Positions 1 through 8,385 of a stretch of 64,000 nucleotides of DNA are shown here, piece by piece. The position numbers and the translations under genes were made by a program. The first letter of the stretch is position 1. Each line of letters begins with the position of its first letter. Below the pieces are notes generated by a model. That model was not told the DNA's origin. It saw nothing but the letters and a program-made list of their open reading frames with translations, and ran no database searches. Origin of the DNA: CAVQKZ01 sp963837325 (lineage in GTDB: Bacteria > Actinomycetota > Actinomycetes > Mycobacteriales > Jatrophihabitantaceae); contig CAWIMV010000002.1 of assembly GCA_963837325.1 (NCBI GenBank), forward strand, positions 372,001 to 436,000. Reading direction: 5' to 3'.

Positions 1-861
1 CGGGCTGGCGTGTTCGGCGCCTACGCCAGCGACCACTTCTACCCGCTCGCGCGCACCTGCACGAACAAGCCGTATCGCTGCCCGTCGACAACCGCGCTGC
101 TGTCCGACCAGCACCTCGACAGCCTGGATTACCAAGTCTACGTGCACGCGCAGGAGGCGGCCAAGCACGGCTTGGCCTACCGACTCGAGGAGACGAACAC
201 GGCTGCGGGGCGCGGGGCCGACGGCGTGAGCAATGTGGCCGCCAGCGCCACCTATGCGCTGGACCTGATGTTCCACACTGCCTGCCCGCAGCCGCCCAAC
301 GCGCCAGGCGCCAACGCGAGCTGTGGCACCGGCGCGATCGGGCTGAACTTCCACAACGCGGAGGTCAACGCGTTCTTCAAGCCTGAGGAAGGCAACGGCT
401 ACTACAACGCGATCGACTACGACCCGACCGCGGCGATCGGTGCGCCGCAGGCCGCCCCGCTGTACTACGCGATGCTGCTGTTCAGCCGGTTCGCGCAGGG
501 TCAGTCGGGGTTACGGCCGGTCGCCGTCCCGGCTCCGGCCGGGACGCAGGTCAAGGCCTGGCAGGTCGGCGGCCCGGCCGATCGTCGGCAGTTCCTGATC
601 AACAAGAGCGACCAGCCGGTGACGCTTCAGGTCGGCGCAGCTGGGGCGACGGCGTTCGTGGATCGGATGACGCCCTACGACCCGACCGGCAGCGGTAAGA
701 CGCTCGACGCGGCCGGTGTACGCGTCGACGGCCGGCAGGTCGACGCAGCCGGCAACTGGCCCGGCTTCCGCCCGCAGGTCACACACCTCGAGCACCAACA
801 GCTGACGATCACGCTCGCGGCCGGCGAGGCCGCAGTGATCAGCCAGCGCCCCCACCGGTAG
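1..861 (+). CDS. GH79-like glycosidase, C-terminal part (5' end outside window)
   Basis: The reading frame is open from the first base, so the start and any signal peptide lie upstream. About 286 residues are present. They resemble the end of the intact protein just downstream: a catalytic-barrel segment with an E-E-T-N-T motif (second Glu at 190-192, probably the nucleophile) and then a beta-sandwich-like C-terminal domain of the kind seen in GH79 beta-glucuronidases and heparanase-like enzymes. It is likely secreted and retaining, acting on a beta-linked uronic acid or related glycan; the substrate is inferred only at family level. A 36-bp gap separates it from its paralogue, so the pair looks like a tandem duplication in one operon. 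Confidence 0.75.
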   Translation, partial: RAGVFGAYASDHFYPLARTCTNKPYRCPSTTALLSDQHLDSLDYQVYVHAQEAAKHGLAYRLEETNTAAGRGADGVSNVAASATYALDLMFHTACPQPPNAPGANASCGTGAIGLNFHNAEVNAFFKPEEGNGYYNAIDYDPTAAIGAPQAAPLYYAMLLFSRFAQGQSGLRPVAVPAPAGTQVKAWQVGGPADRRQFLINKSDQPVTLQVGAAGATAFVDRMTPYDPTGSGKTLDAAGVRVDGRQVDAAGNWPGFRPQVTHLEHQQLTITLAAGEAAVISQRPHR

Positions 862-897
862 CCATCCGGCTGCCCACCCCGACGAAGGAGTCGACTC

Positions 898-2547
898 ATG
901 CGTGATCCACGTCCCGGCCAGCGGCGGTCGGTGCTGCGTTCAACCACAGCGCTGGCGCTGGCGGCGGCACTGTCCGTAGCCGCGGCGATCGGTACCGGTT
1001 CGGCCGCGGTCGGCGACACGGCCGGGTCGACTGCCATCAACTTGACCGCCACGACAGATCGCAGCAACGCGGAACTTTCCGGCGCGAGCCAGGGGTTCTC
1101 GGTCGAGTCGGCCGACTTCGCCCACGGCTTCCTCACGAAGGCATTGTTGTCGAACCGGCTCAAGACGCTCGGCCGGCACGGCGTGATCCGCATCGGTGGC
1201 TACTCGATGGACCTCGTCTGGCCAACGTTCGGCGCCTACCGCAACGCACCCGCGCCGCCGCAAGCCATCGGCGGGGTCGTCGACCAATCTGACCTCGATC
1301 AGTTGAAGCGGCTGCTCGACGACTCGGGCTGGAAGGTGACGATCGGCCTGCCGCTGAAGGCAGTCATCGACCAGTCCCTGCTGAAGGATGCGACGAAGGA
1401 CCCGGCCCCGCCCGTGGCGTTCGACCAGGCCGTGGCCGAGGTCAAGGCGGCCCAGCAGACGTTGGGCCGCGACCTCATCGGGGTCGAGGTCGGCAACGAG
1501 TTCGACAACGTCACGACGATGACGTCGGCGCAGTACTACGACCTGCTCAAGCGCTACCGCGATGCGATCGCCGCGGCGGTGCGCGGCGTGCACGTCGAGA
1601 TGGTCGGCCCGTCGGCCAACACGTCGTCGACCAACACGGTCCTCGACAACTTCGCCACCGCTGCGCTAGCCGACACCTCGACGAGCCCGGCGCGCACGCT
1701 CGAAGAGTTGAGCTCGCACTACTACGCAGGCAGCCACTGCGGAGCGTCGACGTTGAAGTTGGCCACGCTGATGTCGGACACGACGTATCTCAAGACCAGG
1801 ACGAAGGTCCAGGGGATCATGGCGGTCGGGGCGCGGCTGGACAACCGGGTTCCGTCGGTGATCAACGAGACGAACAGCGCGTCCTGCAGCGGGCAGCCGG
1901 GCGTGAGCGACGCGTACGCCACGTCGCTCTGGTCGCTGGACTACCTGCTGCAGACGACCCAGCTCGGCATCAGCCGGGTGCAGTTCCACACCAACACCAA
2001 GGCGATCTGCGGCGATTTCAAAGCCCGTGACTCGGCCGACTACCCGATCTCGTACCGCTACTACGGCGCGTTCTGTGCTGCCGACCAGGCGGCTTATGAC
2101 GCGAACCAGTTGTCGGCCGCGCCGCTGTACTACGGGCTGTGGGCATTCCGCCAGGTCCCGCAGGGCCGGTTCGTCGACCTCGATCTGCCCGACAGTGAGC
2201 TGGGCAAGGTGCGGGCCTACGGTGTGCAAGCGCGCGACGGGGCGTTGACCGTTGTGTTGATCAACGTGCAGGACCCCGCTTCGCCCGACAGCACCTCCGA
2301 CGCGGTGAGCATCAACCTGCCGCGGCCCTACCGCAGCGGACGGGCGCTGACGCTGCAGAGTTCGGCGCCGGGCGGTCTGGGTTCACTCGACGCCTCCGCG
2401 ATCACACTGGGCGGACGGTCGGTCACCCCGTCGGGCATACCGACCGGCCGGTTCCAAACGACGCCGGTGGCCGTGCACGGCGCCTCGGCGACGGCCACCG
2501 TCGCACCGGGCACCGCGCAGATCATCACGCTCTCTTCGCACCGCTGA
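898..2547 (+). CDS. Secreted GH79-like beta-glycosidase
   Basis: This 549-residue protein has an N-terminal signal peptide (basic start, Ala/Leu core at about residues 15-37). A TIM-barrel region follows with N200-E201 (the clan A acid/base Asn-Glu pair) and a second Glu, E324, in an INETNS context as candidate nucleophile. A beta-rich C-terminal domain occupies about residues 440-549. The layout matches GH79 (beta-glucuronidase/heparanase-like). A good ribosome binding site, AAGGAG, precedes the ATG. It is a paralogue of the gene upstream and lies 12 bp from an SGNH esterase gene, so the three probably work together outside the cell on a decorated polysaccharide. The exact sugar specificity cannot be read from the sequence. 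Confidence 0.8.
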   Translation: MRDPRPGQRRSVLRSTTALALAAALSVAAAIGTGSAAVGDTAGSTAINLTATTDRSNAELSGASQGFSVESADFAHGFLTKALLSNRLKTLGRHGVIRIGGYSMDLVWPTFGAYRNAPAPPQAIGGVVDQSDLDQLKRLLDDSGWKVTIGLPLKAVIDQSLLKDATKDPAPPVAFDQAVAEVKAAQQTLGRDLIGVEVGNEFDNVTTMTSAQYYDLLKRYRDAIAAAVRGVHVEMVGPSANTSSTNTVLDNFATAALADTSTSPARTLEELSSHYYAGSHCGASTLKLATLMSDTTYLKTRTKVQGIMAVGARLDNRVPSVINETNSASCSGQPGVSDAYATSLWSLDYLLQTTQLGISRVQFHTNTKAICGDFKARDSADYPISYRYYGAFCAADQAAYDANQLSAAPLYYGLWAFRQVPQGRFVDLDLPDSELGKVRAYGVQARDGALTVVLINVQDPASPDSTSDAVSINLPRPYRSGRALTLQSSAPGGLGSLDASAITLGGRSVTPSGIPTGRFQTTPVAVHGASATATVAPGTAQIITLSSHR

Positions 2548-2559
2548 CCGGCGGCCGCC

Positions 2560-3996
2560 ATGAAGCGAGTGGGGGCGGTTGCGGCTGGATTCGCTGCGCT
2601 CGTACTGACGACGCTGACGACGGGTGGCGGAGCGACGGCGAGTCCTTTCCTGCCGGCGAGTCCCGCAGCCCGCGCCGGGACAGTGGTGCCGGCCAGCGAT
2701 CCGCGGCTTGGTTTTGTCGGACGGTGGGAACGGCACTACAACGGCACCGAAGCCGCGACCGTCAACTCGGCTTCACTGGTGCGGCTGCGCTTCACCGGAC
2801 GCGAGTTGACCGGGCTGTTCGACGTCAGCACCATCACGGTGGCTCCGGAACTTTGGGTGACCGTCGATGGCGGCCCGGAAACGCTGGTGACGGTCGACCG
2901 GCCCGAGATCGAACTCGCACCGGCCGGACTGCGACCGGGCCCGCACTCCATCCGCATCGACGTCAAGGACACTGACCAGGTCACCAACCGCTGGCTGCCG
3001 CCGCTGAACGACGCCGTCATCCTTCGGGGTTTCCGCCTCGCCCCGGATGGGCGATTGCTCGCGCCGCCCCGACCGGCCTCCGTACGGATGGCCTTCTATG
3101 GCGACTCGATCACCGAGGGCATCCGCGCGCTGGGCGATCCGTTGACGCCCGACGGGGCTGACGGCACCCGGACATACGCCAGCGTCACCGGGCGGGCGCT
3201 GCACGCCGATATCCAGCAGGTCGGGTTCGGCAAGCAGGGGGTCATGCGCGTCGGGGTCGGCAACGTGCCGACCGCGCCGGAGTCGTTCCCCGACAACTTC
3301 CAGGGTTCGGTCGCCGACTCGGCGTTCGAACCCGACATCGTCGTCCTGCTGCAAGGCTCGAACGACAGCGTGCCCACCGACGCGGAATTCGCGCCGGCAT
3401 ACCTCAACTATCTGCGCGAGGTGCGGGCCGCTACGCCACACGCCTGGATCTTCGCGATGGAGCCGCTGATCGGGCGGCACGCGGCCGTGATCGCATCCGA
3501 CGTGGCCGAGCTCGGCGATCCCCGGATCGTCTTCGTCAACACCGACGGCTGGCTGGACCGGCACAGCACGGCCGACTACACCGACACCGTGCATCCGACG
3601 GTCGCGGGGCATCTGAAGGTGGCGTCGCGGCTCGTGCCCATCATCAGTCGGGTAACCGGGCTACCCGTGCTGTCGTCGCCGGTCACGGTGAGCGTGCCGG
3701 CGGTACAAGCGCCCGCTGATCCGGCGTGGCTGACGGCGACGGTGCACGTCGCGCAGGTGCTGCTCGACGCGCGAGAGCGGCCCCGGGGCACGGTGCTGGT
3801 GACCCCACCGGCTGGGTTCGCTGTCGACCGGACGTCGTTGCGCTATGCCGTCGGCCGGGACGGCAGCGCGACCGTGCGCGTGTGGTTGCGTGGTGCGGTA
3901 CCGGCTGGCGGGACCAGCGTGGCCGGATCGGTCCGGGTGCTGGTGGACGGCGAGACCGAGGCGTTGCCGGTGCCACTGGTTGTTACCGCTGGGTGA
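2560..3996 (+). CDS. Secreted SGNH/GDSL esterase with N-terminal jelly roll (CE2-like)
   Basis: The protein has 478 residues: a signal peptide (about 1-28), a beta-sandwich region (about 45-165), an SGNH hydrolase domain (about 175-370) and a further beta-rich tail (about 380-478). Block I is GDSITEG with nucleophile S183, block III is GSND with N268, and block V is DTVHP with D342 and H345. A jelly roll followed by SGNH is the architecture of carbohydrate esterase family 2, which removes acetyl groups from polysaccharides; this is family-level inference. It starts 12 bp after the GH79-like gene with no clear ribosome binding site, suggesting coupled translation. De-acetylation would help the two glycosidases upstream. 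Confidence 0.8.
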   Translation: MKRVGAVAAGFAALVLTTLTTGGGATASPFLPASPAARAGTVVPASDPRLGFVGRWERHYNGTEAATVNSASLVRLRFTGRELTGLFDVSTITVAPELWVTVDGGPETLVTVDRPEIELAPAGLRPGPHSIRIDVKDTDQVTNRWLPPLNDAVILRGFRLAPDGRLLAPPRPASVRMAFYGDSITEGIRALGDPLTPDGADGTRTYASVTGRALHADIQQVGFGKQGVMRVGVGNVPTAPESFPDNFQGSVADSAFEPDIVVLLQGSNDSVPTDAEFAPAYLNYLREVRAATPHAWIFAMEPLIGRHAAVIASDVAELGDPRIVFVNTDGWLDRHSTADYTDTVHPTVAGHLKVASRLVPIISRVTGLPVLSSPVTVSVPAVQAPADPAWLTATVHVAQVLLDARERPRGTVLVTPPAGFAVDRTSLRYAVGRDGSATVRVWLRGAVPAGGTSVAGSVRVLVDGETEALPVPLVVTAG

Positions 3997-4158
3997 CGGC
4001 TTTCGGCGCACGGGTGCCGCCGTTGAGTCACCTATCGCTGTGGTTTGAAAAAGCGGCGGCGACGGAGGGGGCTGTGCTGTGCCTCGGTTTGGGTCGCCGG
4101 CTGGCGGCTGTCCGTGGGTCACCCAGCACCCACGTTTCGTGATCAACTCGCGTTTAAT

Positions 4159-4175
4159 GCCTTGTCAGACAAGGC
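4159..4175. promoter_or_regulatory. Perfect 17-bp palindrome upstream of the HNH gene
   Basis: GCCTTGTCAGACAAGGC is an exact inverted repeat with 8-base arms and one central base. It lies 44 bp before the start of the DUF222/HNH gene, just upstream of a possible -35 box (TTGCGG, 4184-4189). It may be an operator or part of a terminator for the preceding operon; no T-run follows it. Confidence 0.45.
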
Positions 4176-4207
4176 GAAAGTGCTTGCGGGTTATCCGGGC
4201 CGGGTGA

Positions 4208-4227
4208 TATATTGAACGCATGTTCGA
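4208..4227 (+). promoter_or_regulatory. -10 element and SOS (LexA) box over the HNH start codon
   Basis: TATATT at 4208-4213 is a good -10 box, with TTGCGG 18 bp upstream at 4184-4189. The start ATG (4220) follows so closely that the mRNA is probably leaderless. TTGAACGCATGTTCGA (4212-4227) matches 11 of the 12 fixed bases of the actinobacterial SOS box TCGAAC-N4-GTTCGA and contains the start codon. LexA bound here would block both the promoter and the first codons. Mycobacterial 13E12-family genes are known to be LexA controlled, which supports the reading. Confidence 0.7.
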
Positions 4228-5521
4228 CAAGACTTCCGAGGAGGGTCCTTTCTCGGTTGTGGCCCGGTTCAGCGCGGTCATGGACGAGTTGCAGAGCCTC
4301 GACCTGAGCACCCTGCCGGGCGATGACGTGCTTAGTGTGCTGCGCGATCTGGAGGTGCAGAAGCGGCGGCTGACCACCGTGGATCACGCGCTGATCGCCG
4401 AAATCGACTCCCGGGGCTTGGCGCACGAGCACGCCTGCCGCAACACCGCCACACTGCTCACCCAGTTGTTGCGGATCGCCCCATCCGAGGCGACGGGCCG
4501 GATGCGTGCCGCTGCCGATCTGGGACCGCGGCGCGGGCTGACCGGACAAGTACTGCCGCCGGTGTTCGCGCCGGTCGCCGCCGCCCAAGCCGCCGGGACG
4601 ATCTCCTCGACCCATGCCCGGATCGTGACCGCGACCGTTGATGCTTTGCCAGCGGCGGTGCAGGCCGAGCACGAGGAGTGGGTGCAACAGTTCCTCCTCG
4701 AACAAGCCGCCCAACTGGACCCGGCCCTGCTCAAGCAGGTCGCGCGGCGGGTCCTCGACACCCTGGACCCCGACGGCACGTTGACCGAGGAACGCGACCG
4801 CCAGCGTCGCCGTGACCTCACCATCCGGCAGCGCCGCGACGGCTCCGCCCACCTCGAGGCCGAGGTGACCGCGATCTGCGCCGAAGCCCTCCTCGCGGTC
4901 CTGGACTCGGTGGCCAAACCCGCGGCCTCCGAGGACGGGACCCGCGATCCCCGCACCCCCGGGCAGCGCCGCCACGACGGGCTGCAGGACGCGCTGTTGG
5001 CCCTGCTGCGCTCCGGTGAACTCCCGGCCTGTAACGGTGTCGCCGCCACCATCGTCCTCACCATGACCGACCAGCAAGCCGAAACGAAGACTGGGCTAGT
5101 CACGACCGGGCACGGCGCGTTGATCTCCGTTGAGCAGGCGTTGAGCCTGGCCGGCGATTCGAGAGTGATGCCCGTCGTCCTGACGAAAACCCGGGAGATC
5201 GCGGCCTACGGCGAGGCCCACCGCATCTTCACCGAAGGCCAACGCCTAGCCATGATCGCCCGCGACCAAGGCTGCTCATTCCCCGGATGTTCGGTCGGGC
5301 CAGCCTGGTGCCAAGCCCACCACATCACCGACTACTCGATAACCAGACGCACCTCCGTCGACGACGGCACCCTGCTCTGCGGCTACCACCACCGCGAACA
5401 CCCCACCCTCGGCTGGACCTGCACCATGACCAACGGCACCCCACACTGGACCCCACCACCCTGGATCGACCCCACCCAAACCCCCCGCCGCAACCGAACC
5501 CACGAGCTCGTCCCGATCTGA
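4220..5521 (+). CDS. DUF222 / HNH endonuclease-like protein (13E12 repeat family)
   Basis: The protein has 433 residues. Residues about 15-330 form the helical, Ala/Arg-rich DUF222 domain. The last about 80 residues hold an HNH nuclease signature with CxxxxC-type cysteines, the C-Q-A-H-H motif and the closing H-H-R-E-H segment. These proteins are numerous in actinobacterial genomes (REP13E12 in mycobacteria); their cellular role is not settled, but they are often DNA-damage induced and behave like mobile or repeated elements. The start is fixed by the SOS box and -10 element. No target repeats are visible at the ends of the gene. Confidence 0.85.
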   Translation: MFDKTSEEGPFSVVARFSAVMDELQSLDLSTLPGDDVLSVLRDLEVQKRRLTTVDHALIAEIDSRGLAHEHACRNTATLLTQLLRIAPSEATGRMRAAADLGPRRGLTGQVLPPVFAPVAAAQAAGTISSTHARIVTATVDALPAAVQAEHEEWVQQFLLEQAAQLDPALLKQVARRVLDTLDPDGTLTEERDRQRRRDLTIRQRRDGSAHLEAEVTAICAEALLAVLDSVAKPAASEDGTRDPRTPGQRRHDGLQDALLALLRSGELPACNGVAATIVLTMTDQQAETKTGLVTTGHGALISVEQALSLAGDSRVMPVVLTKTREIAAYGEAHRIFTEGQRLAMIARDQGCSFPGCSVGPAWCQAHHITDYSITRRTSVDDGTLLCGYHHREHPTLGWTCTMTNGTPHWTPPPWIDPTQTPRRNRTHELVPI

Positions 5522-5530
5522 CGAGCTCCG

Positions 5531-6121
5531 ATGATGGGCCGACGCGGCAACGCTCCGATTACGCTGCAGGACGTGCCCGCGAACGCCGCCCTGCCCGTGG
5601 TGCGGATGAAGTTCACCAAGTGGGGCGGGCATCAGCACTGGACGATGGATCTGCTCCGGCTGGGCGACGACGAGCACGGCGTGTGGCTCGGCGGCCCGAC
5701 CGGCCTGCGGATGAGCAAGCCGGGCACCGAGGTGATCTTCGACTTTCCGAGCGTGCTGCTCATACCGCGGGGGCAACCGTGGACGGCCGCGTTCAACGCC
5801 GATGTCGACAAGGACGTGCGCGCCCACTGCGAGGTGTACATCGACATCGCCGCTCCGGCGGTATGGAGCGCTGACGGCGCGGAGGTGACCGTCGTCGATC
5901 TGGACCTCGACGTCGTGCGCCTGTGGGACGGCACCGTGTACGTCGACGACGAGGACGAGTTCGTCGAGCACCAGGTGCGCTACGACTACCCGGCCGAGAT
6001 CATCACGTTGGCCCGGCGCAGCTGCGACGACCGGCGGGCGGCATTGGAGGCCGGCGCCGAGCCGTACGCGTCGGCCTACCACGCCTGGCTCGCCCGGGTG
6101 CCGAGCACCACGCCCGACTGA
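5531..6121 (+). CDS. DUF402 domain protein
   Basis: The protein has 196 residues and belongs to the DUF402 family (FomD/YgaC-like fold). Visible family features are the acidic stretch VDLDLDVV, a DEDEF motif and the following YDYP segment, which supply metal-binding acidic residues. Family members include nucleotide hydrolases, but the substrate here cannot be told. It starts 9 bp after the HNH gene; the first of two adjacent ATGs is used, although an in-frame GTG at 5573 is possible. It ends at a hairpin shared with the convergent catalase gene. Confidence 0.75.
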   Translation: MMGRRGNAPITLQDVPANAALPVVRMKFTKWGGHQHWTMDLLRLGDDEHGVWLGGPTGLRMSKPGTEVIFDFPSVLLIPRGQPWTAAFNADVDKDVRAHCEVYIDIAAPAVWSADGAEVTVVDLDLDVVRLWDGTVYVDDEDEFVEHQVRYDYPAEIITLARRSCDDRRAALEAGAEPYASAYHAWLARVPSTTPD

Positions 6122-6127
6122 AATGCC

Positions 6128-6159
6128 GACGGGCGCCCCACAACCGCGAGGCGCCCGTC
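6128..6159. terminator. Hairpin between convergent DUF402 and catalase genes
   Basis: GACGGGCGCC (6128-6137) and GGCGCCCGTC (6150-6159) form a perfect 10-bp stem with a 12-base loop in the 54-bp gap between the two stop codons. There is no T-run, as is common for actinobacterial terminators. It could serve both directions. Confidence 0.65.
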
Positions 6160-6175
6160 AGCCGTTCGGCGTCGA

Positions 6176-7831
6176 TCAGACGACGGTGTTCTCGTTCGGG
6201 ACGCAGTGGGTCATGACCAGCCCGGTGACATCGCGCGAGCCGTTCTTGCCGAGGTTGGCTGCCCGCTCCTTCTCGGCATCCGACAGCGTCTGCGACTGCA
6301 GCGGCGGCAGGCTGCGCACGTCGTCGGCACCGATGCCCAGGCCCTCCCCGACCCGACGGCCGAGCTCGTCCTCACACATGAACAGGTGCCAGACCATCCG
6401 CTCCTGGATCGGGCGGTCGCACTGGCCCAGTGCCCCGACCAGGTTGTTGACCAGGTCGTCCTGCTCCCACTTCTCCGACAGCAGGTAGCGCTGCCCGGCC
6501 TGGGTGTAGTCGTCGGTGCGCTCGATCCGCTTGCGGGTCAGCCGGCCGCTGATGACCGGACCCTGCTCGTCATGAGCCGGGGCCTGCCCCTCGCGCAATC
6601 CGCCAGTGATCGACGGTTCGTAGTTGACGTGCGGGTTGGTGCCGGCGCTATCGACGTAGTACGTCATCTGGCCGTCGCGCTGGTTGGTGTGCACGCGGGC
6701 GTTCTTGGCCGAGTTCACCGGCAGCTGCAGGTAGTTCGGCCCGACGCGGTAGCGCTGGGTGTCGCTGTAGCTGAACGTGCGCCCGACCAGCATCTTGTCG
6801 TCGCTGAAGTCCAGGCCGTCGACCAGCACGCCGGTGCCGAACGCGATCTGCTCGTTCTCGGCGAAGATGTTCTCAGGCGCGCGGTCCAGCACCATCCGGC
6901 CGACGGGCTTGAGCGGGAAGTCGTTCTCCGGCCACGTCTTCGTGTCGTCGAGCGGGTCGAAGTCCAGCTCTGGATGGTCGTTGTCGTCCATCATCTGGAC
7001 CTGCAACTCCCACTCCGGGTAGTCACCGCGCTCGATCGCCGTGTAGAGGTCCTTGGTGTGGTAGCCGAGCTCGGTGGCCTGGATCTCGGCCGCCTGGTCG
7101 GCGGTCAGCGACTTGACGCCCTGCTTCGGGATCCAGTGGTACTTGACCAACTTGGTGTCGCCCTGCGCATTGACCCACTTGTAGGTGTTGACGCCGAAGC
7201 CCTGCATCGTGCGGTAGGACGACGGGATGCCACGCGGGCTGAACACCATCGTCACCATGTGCAACGCCTCCGGGGACTGACTGATGAAGTCGAAGACACG
7301 GTTGGCGACCTGGCGCTCGAACGTCACCGGGTCGGGCTTCTGCGAGTGGATGAAGTCCGGGAACTTGATCGCGTCACGGATGAAGAACACGGCGAGGTTG
7401 TTGCCGACGAGGTCCCAGTTGCCGTCCTCGGTGTAGAACTTCACCGCGAAGCCGCGCGGGTCGCGAACGAGTTCGGACGAGTCACGGCCACCGGCGACCG
7501 TTGAGAACCGGATCGCCAGTTCGGTGCGCTTGCCCTTGTCCTGGAAGAGTTTCGCCCGCGTGTAGGTCGAGATCGGCTCGTCGCCCCACGCGCCGTACGC
7601 CTCGAAGTAGCCGAACGCGGTGGTGCCGCGGGCGTGCACGACCCGCTCCGGGATCCGCTCGCGGTCGAAGTGGCTGATCTTCTCCAGGAACTGGTAGTTC
7701 TCCAGCGTCGCCGGCCCGCGCGAACCGACGGTGCGCTGGTTCTGGTTGTCGTAGACAGCGTGGCCCTGGCGGTTGGTCAGCACCGGGCGCTCGTCGTCCT
7801 GCTGGCTTCCTTGCGACGCTACGTCAGTCAT
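6176..7831 (-). CDS. katA: Heme catalase (monofunctional, small-subunit type)
   Basis: The protein has 551 residues and breaks down hydrogen peroxide to water and oxygen in the cytoplasm. The distal His is H67 (VVHARG), the conserved Asn lies at 144-145 (VGNN) and the proximal heme ligand is Y355 in the R-T-F-S-Y motif. The start at 7831 is chosen because AGAGGAG lies just upstream and the Fur-type regulator ends 14 bp earlier; the longer open frame is not used. The core matches clade 3 catalases with a modest C-terminal extension. The fur-catalase pair forms an operon, as in Streptomyces and mycobacterial furA loci, so it should be derepressed by peroxide. Confidence 0.95.
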   Translation of the reverse strand: MTDVASQGSQQDDERPVLTNRQGHAVYDNQNQRTVGSRGPATLENYQFLEKISHFDRERIPERVVHARGTTAFGYFEAYGAWGDEPISTYTRAKLFQDKGKRTELAIRFSTVAGGRDSSELVRDPRGFAVKFYTEDGNWDLVGNNLAVFFIRDAIKFPDFIHSQKPDPVTFERQVANRVFDFISQSPEALHMVTMVFSPRGIPSSYRTMQGFGVNTYKWVNAQGDTKLVKYHWIPKQGVKSLTADQAAEIQATELGYHTKDLYTAIERGDYPEWELQVQMMDDNDHPELDFDPLDDTKTWPENDFPLKPVGRMVLDRAPENIFAENEQIAFGTGVLVDGLDFSDDKMLVGRTFSYSDTQRYRVGPNYLQLPVNSAKNARVHTNQRDGQMTYYVDSAGTNPHVNYEPSITGGLREGQAPAHDEQGPVISGRLTRKRIERTDDYTQAGQRYLLSEKWEQDDLVNNLVGALGQCDRPIQERMVWHLFMCEDELGRRVGEGLGIGADDVRSLPPLQSQTLSDAEKERAANLGKNGSRDVTGLVMTHCVPNENTVV

Positions 7832-7845
7832 GAGCTCTCCTCTTG

Positions 7846-8319
7846 TCAGCTGTTCGTTGGACGGTCTTCGGGCGCCCCTGGCGCGGATGGCGAGTCGGTT
7901 GCGACCTGCTGGCAGCTGCCGCACAACCCCCACCAGGTCACTTCTGCTTCGTCGATAGCGAATCCGGTAGCCGCGGCGGGCTCGAGGCACGGCGCTTCGC
8001 CCACCGCGCAGTCGATGTCTTCCATACGTCCGCACGAACGGCAGACGACGTGATGGTGATTGTCGCCGACCCGCAGCTCGTAACGCGCGGGCGAGCGAGC
8101 CGGTTCGATGCAGCGCACCAGGCCGACCCGCGTGAGGTCATCGAGGACGTTGTACAGGCCCTGCTTGGACATCCCGGCGTTCGGCCCATCGGCGGAGATC
8201 ACGGCGGCGAGTTCCGCGGCGGTGGCATGCGGATTCTCGGCTAACACGCCCAGCACGGCCTGGCGTTGCGAGGTGACCCGCAACCCCCGGCCACGCAGGT
8301 CTTGCGCTGCTGAACGCAC
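7846..8319 (-). CDS. furA: Fur-family peroxide-responsive repressor (FurA/CatR type)
   Basis: The protein has 157 residues from a GTG start preceded by GAAGGTGG. The N-terminal winged helix (about 1-80) carries the recognition segment around the SKQGLYNVLDDL motif. The C-terminal half has a His cluster (88-90) and two CxxC pairs (C93/C96 and C133/C136), the structural zinc site of Fur proteins. It lies 14 bp upstream of the catalase gene in the same direction, so it most likely represses its own operon and is inactivated by peroxide oxidation, as shown for FurA/CatR relatives. Confidence 0.9.
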   Translation of the reverse strand: MRSAAQDLRGRGLRVTSQRQAVLGVLAENPHATAAELAAVISADGPNAGMSKQGLYNVLDDLTRVGLVRCIEPARSPARYELRVGDNHHHVVCRSCGRMEDIDCAVGEAPCLEPAAATGFAIDEAEVTWWGLCGSCQQVATDSPSAPGAPEDRPTNS

Positions 8320-8325
8320 AGCTCC

Positions 8326-8362
8326 ACCTTCGTCGCATGAGTGGACACAGTCAAGTCTTGCC
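8326..8362 (-). promoter_or_regulatory. furA-katA promoter region
   Basis: Read on the minus strand, CTTGACTGTGTCCA (ending near 8342) contains a -35-like TTGACT (complement of 8349-8354) and recalls the CTTGACT..TTCCA layout I remember for mycobacterial furA operators. The expected -10 position is GC-rich and poor. It lies in the 66-bp gap shared with the divergent ankyrin gene. Confidence 0.4.
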
Positions 8363-8373
8363 GGACAACGTCC

Positions 8374-8379
8374 TACAAT
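8374..8379 (+). promoter_or_regulatory. -10 box of a leaderless ankyrin-gene promoter
   Basis: TACAAT lies six bases before the ATG at 8386, the spacing expected when transcription starts at the start codon. No clear ribosome binding site is present. The -35 region overlaps the furA promoter, so the two divergent genes could share control. Confidence 0.5.
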
Positions 8380-8385
8380 TCCGGC

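Noticed and set aside
3992..4032. Terminator after the SGNH gene
   Set aside because: Only six bases pair (GGTGAC/GTCACC) across a long loop; too weak to call.
6206..7504. 432-residue plus-strand open frame across the catalase gene
   Set aside because: It is antisense to a clear catalase, has an odd Val/Asp/Arg-rich composition and no domain; a shadow of GC-rich coding DNA.
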